In this document: positions 8,591 through 17,753 of the stretch, piece by piece
How positions within the stretch are numbered: position 1 is the stretch's first letter
How the letters are laid out: every line of letters begins with the position of its first letter
Source of the DNA: CAWCLK01 sp963796225
GTDB lineage: Bacteria > Actinomycetota > Nitriliruptoria > Nitriliruptorales > Nitriliruptoraceae
Length of the DNA: 64,000 bases
Reading direction: 5' to 3'
Assembly: GCA_963796225.1 (NCBI GenBank)
Contig: CAWCLK010000019.1
Span: 219,216-283,215, forward strand
Program-made: the position numbers and the translations under genes
Notes under the pieces: model-generated
Database searches by the model: none
What the model saw: the letters and a program-made list of their open reading frames with translations, nothing else
What the model was told of the DNA's origin: nothing

Positions 8591-9947
8591 GCGATCCCTC
8601 GCCGTCGCAGCCAGACCGTGCCGAGCAGCGGGATGGTCGAGGTGAACATCAGCCACGCCGCGAAGCCCGCGTAGGCCGTGCGGGGCGACATCCGGGCGCC
8701 GGCGACGACCATGTCGGGCGCCGGCGAGCCCTCGGCGGACGGGGGGCGGCCTCGGGGGCGACCTGCGGCGCGGCGGGGCCCGACGCCGTCGGTGCCGGCA
8801 GGTCCAGGCGGCGCGGGGACACGGCGCCACCCGGCGTGGTGCCGGGCGAGGAGGCGCGGGGCGGGGCGACCACGTCGGTCCCCGTGTCGGGGCGGGGCGT
8901 CGACGTCAGCGGCGGGGCGACCGCGGCGGGTTCCGCGTACAGGGTGGCGCGGCCACGGCCGAGCACCACGGACAGGTCGTTGCGGGGCACCCCCTGGGTG
9001 GCCGGGGTGGTGACGTCGATCCCGATCCCGCCGGTGTCGGCGGCGACGCGCCCGTCCCCGGACTGCTCGCGCGTGCCCAGCAGGCGGACCCGGATCCCGG
9101 CATCGGCCAACGCGTCGTTGAGCTGCGCGGTGAGGTCGTCGAGGTCACTGCCGGGAACGACGGGGTCGCCGGTGGCGACGACCCCGTCGTCGGTGATGGC
9201 GACGGGGACACCGGCGACGGTCGCGCTGCCCACCTCGAACGTGGCCATGGCGTCCTGCGCGTCGCCGTCGGCGGTCGTGGTCGCGGTCCCCACCACGTCG
9301 TGCAGGACGAGCTGGTCGAGCACCTCGACGCGGTCGGCCGCGACCACGACGTGGGCCCGCAACGTCCCCGCCGCGGCGTCGGCGGTGGCACGTCCCTCGG
9401 CGTGGGCCCCGACGACGGTGAGCACGGGGGCATCGGGGTCCGTGCCGACGACGAACGTGGTCACGCCACCCACGGCCGCGGCACGGTCGGCGGCGGCAAG
9501 GGCATGGGCCCGTCCCCCGACCACCTGCACGGGGCCGGCGGCACCGGGATCCGCCTGGGTGGCGTCGTCCTCGGTGACGGCACCGGGGAACTCGGCCCGG
9601 GCGGTGGTCGGTTCGCCGAGGACCTGCTCGCCCGCCTGCCCGTTGGCCTGCCCCGCCACCAGGCGGTACGTCGAGCCGGGTTCCAGGGAGGACGCCTGGG
9701 CGGCGGCGGACGGGGCGGCATCGAGCCGGCCGACGACGTCGCCGGGTCCGCCGGCGAAGGTCACCAGCCCGCCCGACGCGCCGATGCCCCCGCCCCGTCC
9801 GGCGACCACGCCGTCGAAGGTCAGCGAGTAGGTGCCCAGGCCGTCGGCCGCCTCGACGCGGCGGGCGGTCGCGGCCACGGCGATGCCGGCGAGCAGGCTG
9901 GCCGCGGTCAGCACGGCCGGGAGGCGTCGGAGCAGGCGGCGCGTCAT
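8587..9947 (-). CDS. Secreted membrane-anchored protein, choice-of-anchor-like (apparent frameshift)
   Basis: About 453 residues with an N-terminal signal peptide (MTRRLLRRLP then a hydrophobic stretch ending near ARRVEAAD). A beta-rich ectodomain with repeated Gly/Ala/Thr strands follows, then a Pro/Thr linker. In the next frame the C-terminus becomes a normal anchor: a hydrophobic helix around GFAAWLMFTSTIPLLGT, then LRRRGIA, stop at 8587. One extra G in the run at 8741-8746 joins the two frames. Without it the ORF ends in an Arg/Pro-rich tail at 8649. The start overlaps the LivF stop, so it belongs to the LIV operon. It may be a surface partner of the transporter; the family name is tentative. 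Confidence 0.6.
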
Positions 9948-10852
9948 GCTGCCCCCTCGCGCTCGTCGTCACCGAGGTGGGGCTGCACCAGCTCGCCGAG
10001 CAGCTCGGCCGGCGAGCGCCCCTCCCGGGCGGCGCGCTCTCGCACCCACCGGACCTGGCGGGCGTCGAGCGCCACGGGCACGGTCTCGCTGGCGGGCAGG
10101 ACCACCTCGGGGCGGTCCGCGCTCCCGGCGCCCTGCCCTCCGCCGAGGTAGTGGGCGGCCACGTCGTCGGCGGCGATCTCGCGGGCGCTGCCGGCCGCCA
10201 CGACGCGCCCCCCGGCCATGACCACGGCGCGGTCGACGGCCGCGAGGGCCCGGCCGACGAACTGCTCGACGAGCAGCACCCCGATCCCGCGCTCGGTCAG
10301 GCGGCCCACGACGTCGAACAGGTCGGCGACGATGCTGGGGGCCAGGCCCATGGACATCTCGTCGACCATCAGCAGGCGCGGACGTTGCAGCAGCGCCCGG
10401 GCGATCGTCAGCATCTGCTGCTGGCCACCCGACAGCGTCCCCGCGACCTGCCGCTGCCGCTCGGCCAGGACGGGGAACAGCGTGAAGGCCTCGTCACGCC
10501 CCGCGGCCAGGTCGGCGCGGCCCAGGCCGGCGCCGTACGCGGCCACGCGCAGGTTGTCCGCGACGGTGAGCTCGTCGAAGATCCCCCGGTCCTCGGGGAC
10601 CAGCGCGACCCCGCGACGCGCGACGTCCTCGGCCGGCGACCCGGCGACGTCGACACCGTCGACGACCACCTGCCCGTCGGCGAGCGGCACCAGCCCGGCG
10701 ATCGCCGACAACAACGACGTCTTGCCGGCGCCGTTGGCGCCGAGGACGGCCACCGACTCGCCGGATGCGACGCGCAGGTCCACGCCACGGACCGCCTGCA
10801 CCCCGCCGTAGGTGACCACGGCACCGGTGACGTCGAGCACGGGGACGTCCAT
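9944..10852 (-). CDS. livF: LIV-type ABC transporter ATP-binding protein LivF with C-terminal extension
   Basis: 302-residue ATPase of the branched-chain amino-acid (HAAT) transporter class. Walker A GANGAGKT is near residues 36-43, signature LSGGQQQML and Walker B LLMVDEMSMGLAP. After the normal LivF end (about residue 235) there is a further tail of about 55 residues containing ALDARQVRWVRERAAREGRS and PAELLGELV, which looks like a ribbon-helix-helix segment. The ATG at 10852 shares one base with the LivG stop (TGATG). Substrate class may be amino acids, amides or hydrophobic acids; not resolved. Confidence 0.9.
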   Translation of the reverse strand: MDVPVLDVTGAVVTYGGVQAVRGVDLRVASGESVAVLGANGAGKTSLLSAIAGLVPLADGQVVVDGVDVAGSPAEDVARRGVALVPEDRGIFDELTVADNLRVAAYGAGLGRADLAAGRDEAFTLFPVLAERQRQVAGTLSGGQQQMLTIARALLQRPRLLMVDEMSMGLAPSIVADLFDVVGRLTERGIGVLLVEQFVGRALAAVDRAVVMAGGRVVAAGSAREIAADDVAAHYLGGGQGAGSADRPEVVLPASETVPVALDARQVRWVRERAAREGRSPAELLGELVQPHLGDDEREGAA

Positions 10853-11613
10853 CACGCGGCCCCCAGGTAGGAGGCACGGACGGCCGGGTCGGCCTGGACC
10901 TGGGCCGGCGTCCCGCTGGCGATGCGGCGGCCGACGTCCATCACGACGACGTGGTCGCACAGGCGGTCCACCACGTCGAGGTCGTGCTCGACCAGCAGGA
11001 TCCCCGCCTCGGTGACGGCACGGACGCGGGCCAGCAGGTCGACCAGGGCCGCGGTCTCGCCGCCGTCCAGCCCGCTGGCCGGCTCGTCCAGCAGCAGCAC
11101 CCGCGGCTGCAGGCACAGCGCCCGGGCGAGCTCGACCAGTCGGGCCTGCCCGACCGGCAGCGTGTCGACCGCCCGGTCGGCGAGGTGTGTCAGGCCACAG
11201 AACTGCAGCGCGGCGAGGGCCCGTTCCCGGGCCTCCTCGAGCGCACGTCGCCGCCGTGGCAGGCCGAGCCCGTCGGCGAGGAACCCGCTGAACGTGAAGC
11301 GGTGACCGGCCAGCGCGACGTTGTCGAGCACCGACAGCTGGTCGAACAGCTGCACGACCTGGAAGGTGCGGCCGAGACCACGACGCGCGCGGTCGTGGGT
11401 GCTGGCGGCCGTGACGTCCTGGTCGTCCAGCCACACCCGCCCCGCGTCGGGCGCCTGCAGCCCCGTGGCCACGTTGAAGGTCACGGTCTTGCCGGCCCCG
11501 TTGGGGCCGATGAGCCCCACGACCTCGGCGCGGTGCACGTCGAGGGTGAGCCCGTCGACGGCGGTGACCCCGCCGAAGGCGACCGTCACCTCGTCCAGTC
11601 GCAGCACGGGCAC
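10852..11613 (-). CDS. livG: LIV-type ABC transporter ATP-binding protein LivG
   Basis: 253-residue ATPase with Walker A GPNGAGKT, signature LPVGQARLVELARAL (a divergent LSGGQ) and Walker B VLLLDEPASGLD. LivG-type C-terminal helices end in ASYLGAA. The GTG at 11613 starts one base after the permease stop (TGA-C-GTG) and gives the canonical N-terminus VPVLRLDEVTVAFGG; the longer in-frame ATG at 11844 lies inside the permease gene. It works as a heterodimer with LivF. Confidence 0.9.
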   Translation of the reverse strand: MPVLRLDEVTVAFGGVTAVDGLTLDVHRAEVVGLIGPNGAGKTVTFNVATGLQAPDAGRVWLDDQDVTAASTHDRARRGLGRTFQVVQLFDQLSVLDNVALAGHRFTFSGFLADGLGLPRRRRALEEARERALAALQFCGLTHLADRAVDTLPVGQARLVELARALCLQPRVLLLDEPASGLDGGETAALVDLLARVRAVTEAGILLVEHDLDVVDRLCDHVVVMDVGRRIASGTPAQVQADPAVRASYLGAA

Positions 11614-11614
11614 G

Positions 11615-13522
11615 TCACACCCCCACCAGGTCGGGGGCGTCGGTCGTCTCGACCACGGCCCGCCGGCGCCGCCGGAGCAGGCCGGCCAGCCCGTCCGGCG
11701 CCCCGATGACGGTGACGGCCAGGGCGATCCCGGTGCACAGCCCGACGATGCTCGCGCCCACGTCCGACGACAGCTCGGACCCGCCGCCGAAGGACAGCGT
11801 CGAGAGCACGACGATCCCGCCGCCGATGACCGCCCCGGGGACACTGCCGACCCCGGCGATCAGCGCGAACGCCACCAACGAGATCGACCGGGTGAACCCG
11901 AACGACGCCTCGTCCGCCGCGCCGGTGAGCGCGGCGAACAGGGCCCCGGCGAGCCCGGCCACGAAGCCGCTGAGGGCGAAGCCGCGCAGCTTCAACCACG
12001 TGGGGGAGAACCCGACGGCGGCCGTGGCGACCTCCGACCCGCGCATCGCGGTCAGCGCCGTGCCGGTGCGTCCACGACGCATGGCGGCGACCAGCGCCGC
12101 CACGCCGACGAACGCCACCACGACCACCACGACGAACCACCGCGCCCCGCCGACGCCGTGCACGACCTGGTCGGCGAAGCCGGGACGTGGGACGGGGCGG
12201 GTCGACCCGGTCCCCACCAGCGGGGTCACGGAGAAGTAGACGTAGCGGTCGGCGGTGAACGACAGCGCGAGGGTGGCGACGGCGAGCTCGAGGCCGCGCA
12301 GGCGCAGCGCCGGCAGGCCGACGACCAGCGCCACCGCCGCTGCCAGTCCCGCCCCGACCGGGAGCGCCAGCAGGACGGGCAGGCCCGCCTCGACCGCGAT
12401 GCCGGCCCCGAAGCCGCCGACGGCCATGAACACCGCCTGGCACAGCGAGATCTGCCCGACCACGCCGGTCAGCAGGACGATCGACAGGACCGCCAGGGAC
12501 CACACGAACACGTCGGCGACGTTGTAGGCCAGCTGCGGCGGCAGCAGCAGCACCAGCCCCCCGCCGACCACGAGGCCGCCGGCGGCCAGCCGGCCCAGCG
12601 TGCGCCTGGACGGCAGCGCCCCGACCCGCACCGACGGCAACCCTCCGGCGGCGACGTCGACGCGACCGGTCCGGCGCCGGGCCAGCAGGGCCACGAGGAT
12701 GACGAGCATGGCGATCAGCTCGTTGATCCCGGCGGGCGACCCGAACAGCCGGCCGATCACCGGCTGGGCCACGCCGAGCGCGATGCCCCCGGCGAAGGTC
12801 AGCGGCAACGAGGTCAGCCCACCCACCAGCGCGGCCGCCAGGGCCTGCACGGTGAAGACGATCAGCGTCACGGTGTCCAGCCGCCCCAGCAGCGGTGTGA
12901 CCAGCACGCCCGACAGCGCCCCGAGCCCGGCCCCGAGCATCCAGGACACCTGGGCGACGCGGTCGGCGCGCACCCCCAGCAGCCGGGCGGCATCGGGGCG
13001 GTTGGCCACCGCGCGCATCGCCACGCCGAGGTCGCTGCGGCGGAAGAACACCCCGAGCCCGGCCGCGACCAGGGCCGCGACCAGGATCACGCCGAGCTGG
13101 TCCCAGCTGTACGCGACGCCGAGCGACGGCAGGTCCAGCGCCGGGCCGGACGGGAACAGCGTGACGACCTTGCGCCCCGCCGACGCCCCGAACACCCACC
13201 CGAGCAGGCCCTGCAGCCCGAGCAGCCACGCGAGCGTGACGATGGTGCGGCGCAGCTCGCCGTCGACGGGACGGACGCTGCGTTCCATCAGCAGCCCGAC
13301 CACCACGCCGACGGCCAGCCCGCCGGTGACCGCCACGACGTCGGGCAGCCCGAGCGACACCCCCAGGCCCGACGCCGTGAAGGCCGCGGCCATCCCGATG
13401 GCGCCCTGGGCGAAGTTGAAGGTGCGGGTGGTCGTGTGGACCAGCACGATGCCCATGGCCTGCAGGGCGTACATCGCCCCGAGTGGCAGGCCGCCGAGCG
13501 CCAGTGCGACGTAGAGCCTCAC
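11615..13522 (-). CDS. Fused LivH-LivM ABC transporter permease
   Basis: 635 residues containing both LIV-type membrane subunits in one chain. The N-terminal half (to about 290) has the LivH pattern, ending in GLTSLPLTFAGGIALG. After a charged linker near residue 300 the LivM half begins, with the LivM motif GQISLCQAVFMAVGGFGA and the cytoplasmic EAA-like loop near TALTAMRGSEVATAAVGF. The GTG at 13522 overlaps the stop of the substrate-binding protein gene (GTGA). Fusion of the two permeases fixes their 1:1 stoichiometry. Confidence 0.88.
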   Translation of the reverse strand: MRLYVALALGGLPLGAMYALQAMGIVLVHTTTRTFNFAQGAIGMAAAFTASGLGVSLGLPDVVAVTGGLAVGVVVGLLMERSVRPVDGELRRTIVTLAWLLGLQGLLGWVFGASAGRKVVTLFPSGPALDLPSLGVAYSWDQLGVILVAALVAAGLGVFFRRSDLGVAMRAVANRPDAARLLGVRADRVAQVSWMLGAGLGALSGVLVTPLLGRLDTVTLIVFTVQALAAALVGGLTSLPLTFAGGIALGVAQPVIGRLFGSPAGINELIAMLVILVALLARRRTGRVDVAAGGLPSVRVGALPSRRTLGRLAAGGLVVGGGLVLLLPPQLAYNVADVFVWSLAVLSIVLLTGVVGQISLCQAVFMAVGGFGAGIAVEAGLPVLLALPVGAGLAAAVALVVGLPALRLRGLELAVATLALSFTADRYVYFSVTPLVGTGSTRPVPRPGFADQVVHGVGGARWFVVVVVVAFVGVAALVAAMRRGRTGTALTAMRGSEVATAAVGFSPTWLKLRGFALSGFVAGLAGALFAALTGAADEASFGFTRSISLVAFALIAGVGSVPGAVIGGGIVVLSTLSFGGGSELSSDVGASIVGLCTGIALAVTVIGAPDGLAGLLRRRRRAVVETTDAPDLVGV

Positions 13523-15018
13523 AGCAGGGGCCCGTCGTAGCAGGTGAAGTCCCCGAGGGGCTCGACCTGCCCCTGCACGATGCGACCCATCTTCACGCAG
13601 CGGTTGTTGCGGATGTGGTCGGTGGGGCTGGACCCGATCGTCAGGGGCCGGCTCATGCCGGTCGGGTGGTCCACGAACCCGTTCAGGGCCGCCATCAGGT
13701 CCGCGCGGGTGGCACCGGGGCCGGCCGCCCGCAGCGCGTCGACGAACAGCTTCGTGGAGGCCCAGTTGTTCTTGCCCGACCAGTTCAGCTCGGCGTCGTC
13801 GCCGAAGCGGCGGCGGACCTCGGACTCGTAGGCCGACATCTCGCCGGCCTGCTCGCCGAGGAAGTGGAACTCGCTGTAGACGAAGGTGCCCTCGAGCGAC
13901 GCCCCGACGTCGGGGTCCCCCAGCACCGACGGGTCGTCGGCGAGCTGGCTGGCGGCGTGGACGGGGCGGTAGCTGGCACGGTCCATCGACTGCTGCAACC
14001 GGATGATCGCGGTCTGGTCGATCGAGGTGACGATCCCGTCGACGTCGTTCAGCCGGAGCTGCGTGACCACGTCGTCGTAGCTGGACTTGGTCACGTCGAC
14101 CGCGAAGATGTTCTCGTCCTTCAGCGTCAGGCCCTTGGACTCGAAGGCCTGCCGCCACGACGCATCGATGCGGGCGTCGACCGCGTCGTCCTGGCGGGAG
14201 ATGTAGATCAGACCCGGCGTGGTCACGCCCTGGTCGGCGAGGAACCGCCCCGACACCCACCCGAAGGATTCGTAGAACCCGTTGAACATGTAGCCCCAGT
14301 CGGACGGGGTGATGCCGAACGCGCCGACCAGCGGGATCTGGTTCTGCTCCAGGGTGGGGTTGATCGACTGCTCGGTGAGCGGGGCGACGAACCCGACGAG
14401 GGCGAAGACGTCCTGGTTGAGCATCTCCTCGACGGCACGGCGCCCGCGGGCCGGGTCGAGCCCGTCGTCGCGCAGGATCAGCTCGATCGGCCGGCCGTGC
14501 ACGCCGCCGTTCTCGTTGACCATGTCGATGTAGGCCTTGGTCGCCTGCGCGGCGGCGCGGAAGTTGATGGCGCCGGTCTGGGTCACCAGGGTCCCGATGC
14601 GGATGGGCCCGGTGGCCGCCGGCTGCCGGTCGGCGGCGGCGCCGGACGCGGCACCGGGGCCCTCGTCGACCGCGGGCTGGCCCGTGGTCGTGGGGTCGTC
14701 GCCGCTGCCGTCGACGGCGCCGGTGTCGCCGCTGCCACTGCCCGCCGCCGAGGTGGTGCGGGTCCCGTCCCCCGCGGCGTCGCCGGCCCCGTCCGTCGGG
14801 GTCGGCCGCTCACCGGCTCCAGCCGTCGAGGTCGCGGCGTCGGCGGGCGAGGCCGTGGCGGTCCCGGCGCCGGGTCCGGCGGCCACACCCTCGATGACGA
14901 CCTGGCGGTCCTCGGACAGGCCGGACAGGAACATCCCGCCGAACACCATCGCGGCCACGAGGTGCAGCACGAAGACCGCGACCAGCACGCGGTCCGATCC
15001 CTCGATCCGGCGTTGCAC
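13519..15018 (-). CDS. Membrane-anchored periplasmic-type binding protein of a LIV ABC transporter
   Basis: 499 residues. The N-terminus has one transmembrane anchor (VLVAVFVLHLVAAMVFGGMF), a Pro/Ala/Thr-rich linker of about 100 residues, then a Peripla_BP_6 type-I binding domain from about residue 155 (IRIGTLVTQTGAINFRAAA). The GTG at 15018 has a strong GGAGGGGAG site and is preferred over the in-frame ATG at 15096, which would add a basic leader. The long extracytoplasmic linker is unusual for a LIV-binding protein, which is normally a lipoprotein or free. It is first in the operon with livHM, livG, livF, the surface protein and the zinc-ribbon protein. Confidence 0.88.
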   Translation of the reverse strand: MQRRIEGSDRVLVAVFVLHLVAAMVFGGMFLSGLSEDRQVVIEGVAAGPGAGTATASPADAATSTAGAGERPTPTDGAGDAAGDGTRTTSAAGSGSGDTGAVDGSGDDPTTTGQPAVDEGPGAASGAAADRQPAATGPIRIGTLVTQTGAINFRAAAQATKAYIDMVNENGGVHGRPIELILRDDGLDPARGRRAVEEMLNQDVFALVGFVAPLTEQSINPTLEQNQIPLVGAFGITPSDWGYMFNGFYESFGWVSGRFLADQGVTTPGLIYISRQDDAVDARIDASWRQAFESKGLTLKDENIFAVDVTKSSYDDVVTQLRLNDVDGIVTSIDQTAIIRLQQSMDRASYRPVHAASQLADDPSVLGDPDVGASLEGTFVYSEFHFLGEQAGEMSAYESEVRRRFGDDAELNWSGKNNWASTKLFVDALRAAGPGATRADLMAALNGFVDHPTGMSRPLTIGSSPTDHIRNNRCVKMGRIVQGQVEPLGDFTCYDGPLL

Positions 15019-15059
15019 GTTGGCTCCCCTCCGACGTCGACGCGGGTGGCTCCCGGCTG

Positions 15060-15839
15060 CTACCCCGACGGCCCGAGCCGCCGTCGCATCTGCCACGCGT
15101 ACAGGCGTGGTGACAGGCGGTGGACCGCATGGGCCAACTTCGCCGTCCGCCCCGGGAACACCTGCCCGTCGCCCCGGTGCACGGCCCGGACCACGTCGCG
15201 GGCCACGGTGTCGGCGGTGATCGGGCGGCCCGTGGTGCTGCGCGCCCCGGCCACGGCGTCCGTGGCGTTGCGGTCGGCGGGCGAGGTGGCCAGGAAGCTC
15301 GGGTGCACCACGGTGACGCCGATGCCCTGCGGGGCGAGCTCGACGGCGAGGCTGGTGAACAGCCCGGTGACGGCGTGCTTGGCGGCGACGTAGGCGGGAC
15401 GACCGAGCACCGGCGCGAACCCGGCGACCGAGGACATCACCACGACGTGCCCGCGGGTGGCACGCAGGTGCGGCAGCGCGGGACGCACGGTGCGGACCGC
15501 CCCGTGCAGGTTGACGTCCATCACGCGCTCGAAGGCGGCGTCACTGGTGTCCTCGAAGGACCCGAGCGCGGTGATCCCGGCGTTGGCGACGACCACGTCG
15601 AGACGGCCGAACCGAGCGACGGCGGTGTCGACGGCGGCCTGCATGTCGGCGGCCGAGGTCACGTCCGCCTCCACCCACAGGTCGACGACGGTGGTGGTCG
15701 TGGATGGCGGGGCGTCGGTCAGGTCGGTGCCGACGGTCCGCGCCCCGTCGGCGGCGAAGCGGGCCAGCAGGGCCGTGCCGATCGCACCGCCCGCGCCGGT
15801 GACGAGCACGACCGGGGCGGTGCCGTCAGCCACGGGCAT
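15060..15839 (-). CDS. Short-chain dehydrogenase/reductase
   Basis: 259-residue SDR with TGAGGAIG (residues 14-21), NAG (VVANAGIT), catalytic MSSVAG and YVAAK. Its C-terminus is longer than in FabG types and basic (LYAWQMRRRLGPSG), as in SDRs that act on lipids or retinol-like substrates at membranes. The ATG at 15839 overlaps the end of the epimerase gene by 14 bases. It is last in the operon beginning at 19516. Substrate not identified. Confidence 0.85.
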   Translation of the reverse strand: MPVADGTAPVVLVTGAGGAIGTALLARFAADGARTVGTDLTDAPPSTTTTVVDLWVEADVTSAADMQAAVDTAVARFGRLDVVVANAGITALGSFEDTSDAAFERVMDVNLHGAVRTVRPALPHLRATRGHVVVMSSVAGFAPVLGRPAYVAAKHAVTGLFTSLAVELAPQGIGVTVVHPSFLATSPADRNATDAVAGARSTTGRPITADTVARDVVRAVHRGDGQVFPGRTAKLAHAVHRLSPRLYAWQMRRRLGPSG

Positions 15840-16788
15840 CCCGCCCCTGCCGGTACGCCTCGTAGGCCTCGCGTGTGGTCTTCGTCGGCAACCCGGGGAA
15901 CGCGCGCGTGAGGGCGTCGTTGGCCAGCACCGGCCGGTAGCGCAGGAAGTCGACCTGTTCCGGGCCGTACTGGGTCAGGCCGAACCGGTCGAGCACGGCC
16001 AGGGCGCGCCCGAGCAGGCGGGGCGGCAGCGGGACGACCCGCTTGCCCTCGATGCGGGCGATGTCGGCCAGCGTGAGGATCCCGTCGCCGGCGACGTTGT
16101 AGATGCCGGTGATCCGCTCGCGGACCCCCCGCGCGATGATGGCGGCGACGTCCCGGTCCCACACGATCACGAACGGCACGTCGGTGCCGGCCAGCCCGAG
16201 GACGACGGGCTTCTCGAACAGGTCGGTGATCTGGTTGGAGGTCCCCGCCCCGAGGATCGTGCCGGGGCGCAGCACGAGCTGGGCGAGCTCGGGGTGCACG
16301 CGTCGGTACCGCGCCAGCAGGCGTTCGACCTCGGCCTTGTGGCGCGAGTAGGCGAAGGCGTCGCTGCCCCGGACGGGGTCGTCCTCGGTCAGCCACCGCC
16401 CGCGGTTGGCCAGGTGGTAGCCGTAGGCCGCGCCGGACGAGGTCACGGTGACGTGCTCGACCTCGGCCTCGACGCAGGCCTGCAGGACCCGCTCGGTGCC
16501 CCCGACCTCGATGTCGTGCAGCTCGTCGTCGGTCATGCCCGGTGGGGGCTGGACGATGGCGGCGCAGTGGACGACGGCGCCGACGTCGTGCTCGGCCAGC
16601 AGGCCCGCCAGGTCGACGGTGCGCACGTCGCCGGTGGCGTAGGCCACGCCCGGCACGCGCTCGCGGGGTTCGCGGACGTCGAGGCTGACCAGCGGGCCGA
16701 GCCGGCGCTCGTCGGCCAACGCCTGCAGGGCGAGGTGGCCGACGTGGCCGGTGCCGCCGGTGACCAGGACGCCGGACCGCTCGCTCAT
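15826..16788 (-). CDS. NAD-dependent epimerase/dehydratase family protein
   Basis: 320-residue extended SDR: nucleotide loop TGGTGHVG (residues 8-15), a Tyr-x-x-x-Lys pair as YSRHK, and the downstream substrate domain with YNVAGDGILTLADIA, typical of SDR-a family epimerases acting on nucleotide sugars or polyketide/sterol-type substrates. The start overlaps the BASS transporter stop by four bases (ATGA). The operon context (acid transporter, TPP enzyme, SDR) argues against a purely cell-wall role; true substrate unknown. Confidence 0.83.
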   Translation of the reverse strand: MSERSGVLVTGGTGHVGHLALQALADERRLGPLVSLDVREPRERVPGVAYATGDVRTVDLAGLLAEHDVGAVVHCAAIVQPPPGMTDDELHDIEVGGTERVLQACVEAEVEHVTVTSSGAAYGYHLANRGRWLTEDDPVRGSDAFAYSRHKAEVERLLARYRRVHPELAQLVLRPGTILGAGTSNQITDLFEKPVVLGLAGTDVPFVIVWDRDVAAIIARGVRERITGIYNVAGDGILTLADIARIEGKRVVPLPPRLLGRALAVLDRFGLTQYGPEQVDFLRYRPVLANDALTRAFPGLPTKTTREAYEAYRQGRDARG

Positions 16789-17753
16789 GCCGGCGCGGTG
16801 GGGGTCTGCGGGTCGGTCAGGTCCGCGCCGGACCGGCTGGCCCAGAACCGGGCGAGCGTCATCCCGGAGATGATGTGCCAGATCCCCCACCAGGCCGCGA
16901 CCAGCGCCATGCCCCCGAGCCCGTCGAAGAAGCTGAAGATCAGCGCCAGCGACAGGGCCGAGTTCTGGATCCCCACCTCGATCGAGATGGCCCGGCGGTC
17001 ACGCTCGGGCAGCCGGAACAGGCTCGCCGCCCCGTACCCGGTGGCCAGGGCCACGGCGTTGTGGATCAGGACGGCGACGGCGACCAGCCCGACGTAGTCG
17101 AGGAAGTTCTGGAAGTTCGAGGCGAAGGCCACCACGACGAACAGGACGAAGAACCCGATGGAGAAGATGCGCATGGGCTTCTTCAGCCGGTTGGCCAGTG
17201 CGGGGCGACGTGCCTGCAGCGTCATGCCCAGCGCGACCGGCACCGCCAGCAGCAGCGCGATGGTCAGCACCAGCTCGACGGGGTCGAGGCTGATCGAGGT
17301 CAGCAGCGCGTTCGTGTCGGGGTCCAGCGAGCCCCAGAAGGCGAAGTTGAGGGGGGTCATCACGGTGGCCAGCAGCGTCGAGGCCGCCGTCATGCCGATG
17401 GACAGCATGGTGTTGCCGCGGGCGAGGTGGGTGATGAAGTTGGAGATGTTCCCGCCGGGCGACGATCCGACCAGGATCATCCCCAGCGCGATCGACGGGG
17501 CGGGGTCGATGATCTGGGTGAGCAGGTAGGTGAAGGCCGGCAGCAGCGCGAACTGGGCCACGAGCCCGATCACGGGCCCCTTGGGGTTGCGCACCACGTC
17601 CCGCAGGTCGTCCACGCGCACGTCCAGCGCCACGCCGAACATGATCAGCCCGAGGATCACGTTCAGCAGCAGGATCGTGCCGGTGCTGAAGTTGAGGCTG
17701 ATCTCGTCCACCGGGGCGGCGGCCAGCAGCGAGGTGACGGCAAGCGCGCTCAT
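16785..17753 (-). CDS. Bile acid:sodium symporter (BASS) family transporter
   Basis: 322-residue membrane protein with nine to ten hydrophobic segments. It has the BASS core motifs MILVGSSPGGNISN (unwound helix with Gly/Asn) and EVGIQNSALSLALI, the second Na+-site helix. BASS proteins import organic anions such as pantoate, pyruvate, 2-keto acids or bile acids with sodium. The ATG at 17753 overlaps the stop of the TPP enzyme (ATGA). Co-expression with a TPP-dependent enzyme suggests a 2-oxo- or hydroxy-acid substrate; that is inference. Confidence 0.88.
   Translation of the reverse strand: MSALAVTSLLAAAPVDEISLNFSTGTILLLNVILGLIMFGVALDVRVDDLRDVVRNPKGPVIGLVAQFALLPAFTYLLTQIIDPAPSIALGMILVGSSPGGNISNFITHLARGNTMLSIGMTAASTLLATVMTPLNFAFWGSLDPDTNALLTSISLDPVELVLTIALLLAVPVALGMTLQARRPALANRLKKPMRIFSIGFFVLFVVVAFASNFQNFLDYVGLVAVAVLIHNAVALATGYGAASLFRLPERDRRAISIEVGIQNSALSLALIFSFFDGLGGMALVAAWWGIWHIISGMTLARFWASRSGADLTDPQTPTAPA

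Noticed and set aside
11288..11300. Single CGCTGAAC at 11288 and others inside genes as further SARP sites
   Set aside because: They lie in coding sequence as single half-sites without the 11-base partner or a -10.
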